From Caenorhabditis remanei (Eukaryota > Nematoda > Chromadorea > Rhabditida > Rhabditidae), in assembly GCF_010183535.1 (NCBI RefSeq), contig NC_071329.1, positions 6,882,001 to 6,946,000 on the forward strand: a stretch of 64,000 nt of DNA, given 5' to 3'. Position 1 is the stretch's first letter, and the number at the start of each line of letters is the position of its first letter. Shown in pieces: positions 60,901-64,000 of the stretch. The notes beneath the pieces were generated by a model. That model did no database searches and was not told the origin of the DNA. It saw only the letters and a list, made by a program, of their open reading frames with translations. A program made the translations under genes and the position numbers.

Positions 60901-62904
60901 TATTTCTTATTTTTCCGTTCGAGAAGACGAATGTTTCTTCTTCGTCATCCTCCTTTCCTTTCCCGATTTTGACATGTAATTTCGTATTTTTTGTGTCATC
61001 GTTTCTCTCCTTTTCGATTTTGAATTGGCTCATTTCCTGTGTTTGGTCATCGTCACCACCACATGGCCCCATTTTGAATCGTATCATATTTCTTCGGTGA
61101 AGCCGAAGACGAAGCGGAAGAAGAAGAATAAGAAAAAGACGAAGAGTCATCTTCTGAAGACAAACAGAAGAAGTGAAAAATGGTGACGCATCCGTCATTT
61201 ATCCAATCGTCGCCTTTCTCACTTTTTTTTGTTCAGAGTTTTAGTATTTAGAAGATTCATCTGTATAGAGTGAGGTACTAGGTTCTCTCTTATTCTTCTA
61301 CCCAAAATGGTTAAGCAGCGTAAACCAAAACGACGTTCTGGTGAGTTAAAGCATAGAAAAATAAACTTTTTCAGTTTATAACCTATGCAAGTATTGAAAT
61401 TGTCTTAGAATCTGATTGGAATCGTCTTCTTCCAGACGATGTTTTAAGTTTCAAGTGTCATCATTAAGGTCCTGAAAATTCAATCATAGTTTTGTATTTT
61501 TCTATTTTTGAGACCGTCTTCGAGAAGCAAGTTACAATCAACACACTTTCTATTACAGTTTTGAAACAGAGTCTCGGATTTATAAGATTTCTGAACCTGT
61601 ACATTCTAATAGTCTTTCAAATGTATTACCTCTTCTATTTCTTTTTACCTGACATCTCCCAACTTGTTAACAACTTATACCATTTTCAATCCTCTCATTT
61701 TCTCTCTTTCCTTCACCCACCACTCCATTTCAGCCCAATTACAGTATGACATCGCTACTCACCGCTTCCTATCACTCACTACGATCGAAGTCACCGATCA
61801 GTGAGTTGATACCCGGACTCAGACCATCCACGTCTACCGCTTTAAGTAGGTTACAGATTGGCTTTCCGCCCGAACGAAAAATTTTGAAAGTACTCTGGAA
61901 CTCTGAATGAGGAACTGGAAGAGTTTCTAGATTCTCAAGATAACTTCGTGAATCCACATCTACAGTAGCCACTTGAAAATCGGATATCAATCGATCAGAA
62001 TCCCGATCAAAATCTATTTTTGACCCCTTGGGAACAGAGATAATGAGTGCGAGTGATAGGCGGTGTGGTCCCCTTGAATCTCTCTTTCTCTCTCTACTGC
62101 TCCCAACACCGGGCCGCCCGAAAGGTTCCATTTTCTTTGTCTCTCGCATCCGTCTCTCTATGATTCCAACCCACTCTTCTTCTTCTTGGGAGAGTTGTTT
62201 CCCGCGGGCGAGAGCAGTCCCCCGAAGCCATCTTCCTACGGCACATGGCGCAGCTGTCGTCAGTAGACTGCGTCTCTTTTTCAGAAGGTACACTCATCTA
62301 TCTCGCCCCCTGCGGATGCCGCAAACCAAGGTAAAGAAACTGAGGAGAAGGATTGGAGAAGAAGAAGAAGAAGCCACCACCACATACTCACATACTCTTC
62401 TCCTCATCTTTCTTCTTATTGTGCTTTCTCTCTTTACTCATTCCCTTCCCGTCCTTATCGATTGATTTGATATTTTTTTTGGAATCACCTTGATTCATTC
62501 ATCATATTCTGAATTCATCCTCAATGACGCGTCTATGAAGTCACTATTCTCATCTGGAGCGCAGCGCAATGCGCACCAACAACCGGGTCCATCGAACGTC
62601 GATCATGAAGGATCATCGAGAAATCTGCTCACAGTTCCCGAGAGTCCGATGGCTCGACGCCGAGAATTATCGGAGGTTTTTGAGGATTTCCGACGGAAAA
62701 GTATATCTGAGTTATCACTTGTAATGGATGCGTTGAGGGGGTCACCATCACCTGGATCTTCTCAATATATTCATCCGGAACGGGCGTCTCAATCAACCGG
62801 AAATCTTAATCCACCACAATCAAAGAAGGGTCGACGGAGGCGGAAAGTTCAGAAGACGTGGCAGGCTATGTCGCCTGGCAACTTTTCTAGGCAGTTGCAA
62901 TTGG
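48912..62904 (+). CDS. Large-intron gene for Ser/Arg-rich protein, unrecognised
   Basis: Exons whose phases chain: 48912-49016, 50892-51010, 51111-51227, 51326-51385, 52285-52358, 52407-52453; then 58799-59165, 61734-61800, 62285-62330 and about 62541-62904. The first group reads SKSKLAAFFRRKTKEEK, VSPRDVVDNINE, a Ser/Arg run (RRNSRRDSTPASSIRRSRPS), MDHIMMRLFKPSK and EKEEAEAKKLAKKM. The second reads PKRLRPRSRLDNLRNFLPKH, QLQYDIATHRFLSLTTIEV, RRELSEVFEDFRRKSISE and KKGRRRRKVQKTW. Many RRxS/RxxS sites suggest a phosphorylated cytoplasmic scaffold or signalling protein. The first exon starts and the last ends mid-codon, so further exons exist. Met at 58799 directly follows a CTTCCAG acceptor and may be an alternative start. 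The link between the two groups is not proven. Confidence 0.65.
51722..52105. mobile_element. Mariner-like MITE, right end eroded
   Basis: Starts CAGTACCGTCCAGTAAGGTA after TA. A long inverted repeat: left GGGTGTTACGGTATCACTGA, right TCAGTGATACCGTAACACCC, with the intervening blocks complementary (ACAAAGGTAGAG against CTCTACCTTTGT). The outer right terminus is missing or diverged. It lies in an intron of the large plus-strand gene. Confidence 0.75.
52476..53197 (-). CDS. Candidate nested cysteine-rich protein gene (C-terminus open)
   Basis: Three exons with matching phases: 53042-53197, 52968-52999 (32 bases) and 52476-52574. The conceptual product starts MGRTTREMEEDMDTYHRF, then NIEFCGGTECSPSAK, YHMGQLGNGSHLEQLELCDL, PTCCCPNDLFELE and LFICPTCVPSVP. 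Joining across the 42-base intron (53000-53041) and the next intron (52575-52967, acceptor TTTTGTTGCAG) gives uninterrupted Cys-rich sequence, which is unlikely by chance. Cys spacing (C-x5-C, C-x4-CCC, C-x2-C) suggests a metal-binding or disulfide-rich fold. The 3' end is unresolved: a donor at 52474 or read-through over an exon of the opposite gene. It lies antisense inside the large plus-strand gene. Family not recognised. Confidence 0.45.
53449..53724 (+). CDS. Possible extra exon of the large plus-strand gene
   Basis: An open stretch bounded by an acceptor CTACCCCAACAG and a good donor GTGCT|GTGAGT. It encodes an acidic then basic segment (DVDEDDEDVETEKEKKIQKK) and NSLQKWIDRNIDERRASRN. 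It has codon usage like the neighbouring exons. Its entry phase does not fit the preceding exon at 52407-52453 (which leaves one base), so an unseen exon, an internal acceptor or an alternative start would be needed. It could also be a separate small gene. Confidence 0.3.
53811..53877. repeat. Dispersed ~55-bp palindrome
   Basis: AGAGAGAGCACAGAGAAGCC, AGACACTCTAGCTTCTCTAC and ACTCTCATACTCTCTC: a purine-rich left half and its pyrimidine-rich inverted partner. Confidence 0.65.
54025..54310. mobile_element. Mariner-like MITE, single-arm fragment
   Basis: Starts CAGTATCGTACAAAAGGTTG after TA and follows the NKAIN-intron copy block by block (AACAAAAGTAGAGCTTCATT, GAGTTACGTATCGACAAAGT, TCGACCAATTTCAGTG), then ends in the centre. 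The right half is absent. Confidence 0.65.
55571..55620. repeat. Dispersed ~55-bp palindrome
   Basis: GGAGAGAGAACAGACAGTTA then GACACTCTAGCTCTCTCCAC; an imperfect palindrome of the same family as the copies at 45688 and 57021. Confidence 0.6.
57021..57078. repeat. Dispersed ~55-bp palindrome
   Basis: GATAAGCGCAAAGAAGCTAG, ACAGTCTCACTGTTTGCGCC, TCTTCTCTCTCTC. The GCGCAAA/TTTGCGC arms flank an ACAGTCTCACTGT centre. Confidence 0.65.
59989..60439. mobile_element. Mariner-like MITE with intact ends
   Basis: 451 bp flanked by TA on both sides. Ends CAGTACCGCTCCAAAGGTTA and CTTTTGAGCGGTCCTG are inverted partners. This is the best-preserved copy of the family in the window and defines its termini. 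It lies in an intron of the large plus-strand gene. No transposase. Confidence 0.85.
60812..61150 (-). CDS. Candidate single-exon small secreted protein
   Basis: 112 residues from the Met at 61150 (an in-frame Met at 61198 would add 16). MTLRLFLILLLPLRLRLHRR gives a signal peptide or anchor, then a hydrophilic, charge-rich chain (GPCGGDDDQTQEMSQFKIEK, KGKEDDEEETFVFSNGK). Just two Cys. Single exon, antisense inside the intron between 59165 and 61734 of the large plus-strand gene. No homologue recognised and no clear polyadenylation signal, so it may be a chance frame. Confidence 0.35.
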   Translation of the reverse strand: MTLRLFLILLLPLRLRLHRRNMIRFKMGPCGGDDDQTQEMSQFKIEKERNDDTKNTKLHVKIGKGKEDDEEETFVFSNGKIRNIGEKSRRCRFENMSLFETKMNSFVRLYVF

Positions 62905-64000
62905 GTAAGGAATCTGGAAAAGACATTGTTTCCGAAGTTTTCATCACTTGAGCTGCTAACTCTGTACTTGGGTTTTGTGGGGTACTGTATATCGGGATGT
63001 CTGAAAATTTCTTTCAAATTTTCATGACTTTTTTGAAAAATGGGACTGGCTTCAAATACCTGGTTGTCATTTTTTCGTACTTTAATCTGGAAGAAACCAG
63101 ATTTTCAGGCGTTAACATTCTTTTAAACGCGTTTTGAGTTTTTGAGTCTAATTCAAAAAAAGTTCTTATCAGACCGGTTTTTTGTAACTTCCGGACAAAA
63201 ATTGAGTTCCTCAGAAATTCGTCATGAGGTCAAAAACTGTCTAATAATCTGAATGTTTCTTTTAAAATTAAGATTCTTGATGTTTTGCCAAAAAAAAAAT
63301 TCAAGAAATAATCAGACCCTGGCTAGTTTTTTTCCAGTTAACTGAATCTCCATGTAGATCAGTTTTCTCGTTCCTCAATCGTCTAAATATATTGCCTGCA
63401 AAAATTATTTTTTAAACATAGGAAATTCAAATTTTATTATAAGTCAATCCAAAACTTTTTGAAATTCAAAAAGTCTATCATCATTCCATTTCAACCAATT
63501 CCCCGTAATTTTAAGGATAAACTTCTCAGTTCTGATCTCTGATTCCATTAGCCTCTTAATTAAAAACCATTTCATTACCCGTTCATAGATAAACTTTCTG
63601 AGATAACCTCTGTCCCCTTCCATCTGCAACTATCATCTTCCTGGAGACAGCTGCGCACTCTAATGCTTTCTTTTTACCCTTCCGCACTCAAACTCACACC
63701 GCAGAAATGTTGTAACCTAAACTATTTTCCGAAACTCTTCATTGATAGGCAAGAAGAACAAGTAAAAGTGACGTATGCTCAAAGAGTCTGGCGTGCCTTG
63801 GACGCGTTTGAAGATGAACACTGAAATAGACAAGAAGGAATAAATCAAATTTCCTGTTTGTTCAAATGGCCGATTAAAATTCAAAAAAAAAAAGAGAAAA
63901 GCGAGGGAGAAGAGGCGACAGATGGGCCACCGCCTAACCAAAAATGTTTATTCTCGACTCCACCCTTCAAGATTTTATACGAAAAAAAAAAGAGAAAAAA
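62905..64000. other. Intron or 3' region to window edge, nothing recognised
   Basis: After the good donor at 62905 (GTAAGG) the sequence is AT-rich with no open frame bearing exon features. The large plus-strand gene probably continues beyond the window. Confidence 0.5.

Noticed and set aside
61772..62293. 173-codon minus-strand frame
   Set aside because: Antisense to two plus-strand exons (61734-61800 and 62285-62330) that chain in phase; product is biased and lacks motifs.

Overview
The window reads as nuclear DNA of a Caenorhabditis-type nematode. Genes are compact, with short introns that end in the worm acceptor TTTTCAG. Several start codons sit a few bases after an acceptor that has no upstream donor exon (spliced-leader sites). 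Gene types are nematode-typical: a WAGO-like Argonaute, an SXP/RAL-2 protein and WSN-like proteins. It is not obviously C. elegans. The cluster mrps-18B, SF3A3, chitinase and RNase H2A recalls the C. elegans T13H5 neighbourhood (from memory, not searched). All exon models were built by eye from splice consensus and reading phase.

Left end, 1-3748: the minus-strand body of an Argonaute that runs off the left edge. It has a Ser/Pro-rich N-terminus, a large RGG plus Arg-Asp repeat insert, and apparently a dead slicer site. 7498-9755 (minus) is a nine-exon secreted basic protein I do not recognise. 10975-12168 (plus) is a small SXP/RAL-2-like secreted protein. 14895-19143 (plus) is an NKAIN-family membrane protein with a long cytoplasmic tail.

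Housekeeping and duplication core, 19376-36353: mrps-18B (minus) and SF3A3 (plus) share a short divergent promoter. Next come two tandem copies of a signal-peptide/one-TM gene (minus) with WSN-like N-termini. A strip of decayed SF3A3 and chitinase sequence between them marks a segmental tandem duplication. The 3' ends of the two copies are almost identical while the rest has diverged, which suggests gene conversion. A GH18 chitinase with three chitin-binding repeats, a CLPTM1L orthologue and RNase H2A follow, all minus. RNase H2A and CLPTM1L look like a two-gene SL1/SL2 operon.

36904-43784: a foldback element made of short tandem repeats, a CRAL-TRIO/GOLD lipid-binding protein (37440-39025, minus) and a single-pass membrane protein with a Pro/Thr-rich tail (42124-43784, minus). 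The right third (48912 to at least 62904, plus) is one large-intron gene for a Ser/Arg-rich protein I cannot name. Two candidate minus-strand genes lie inside its introns, one cysteine-rich and one secreted.

Intergenic and intronic DNA is rich in non-autonomous inverted-repeat elements. Two have exact 8-bp target duplications and arms built from satellite units (33904-34592 in a CLPTM1L intron, and 36904-37379). A TA-flanked mariner-like family is present in at least five copies. There is a clean 340-bp foldback, a 135-bp foldback present twice, and a roughly 55-bp dispersed palindrome present at least six times. I saw no tRNA, rRNA, CRISPR array or virus.
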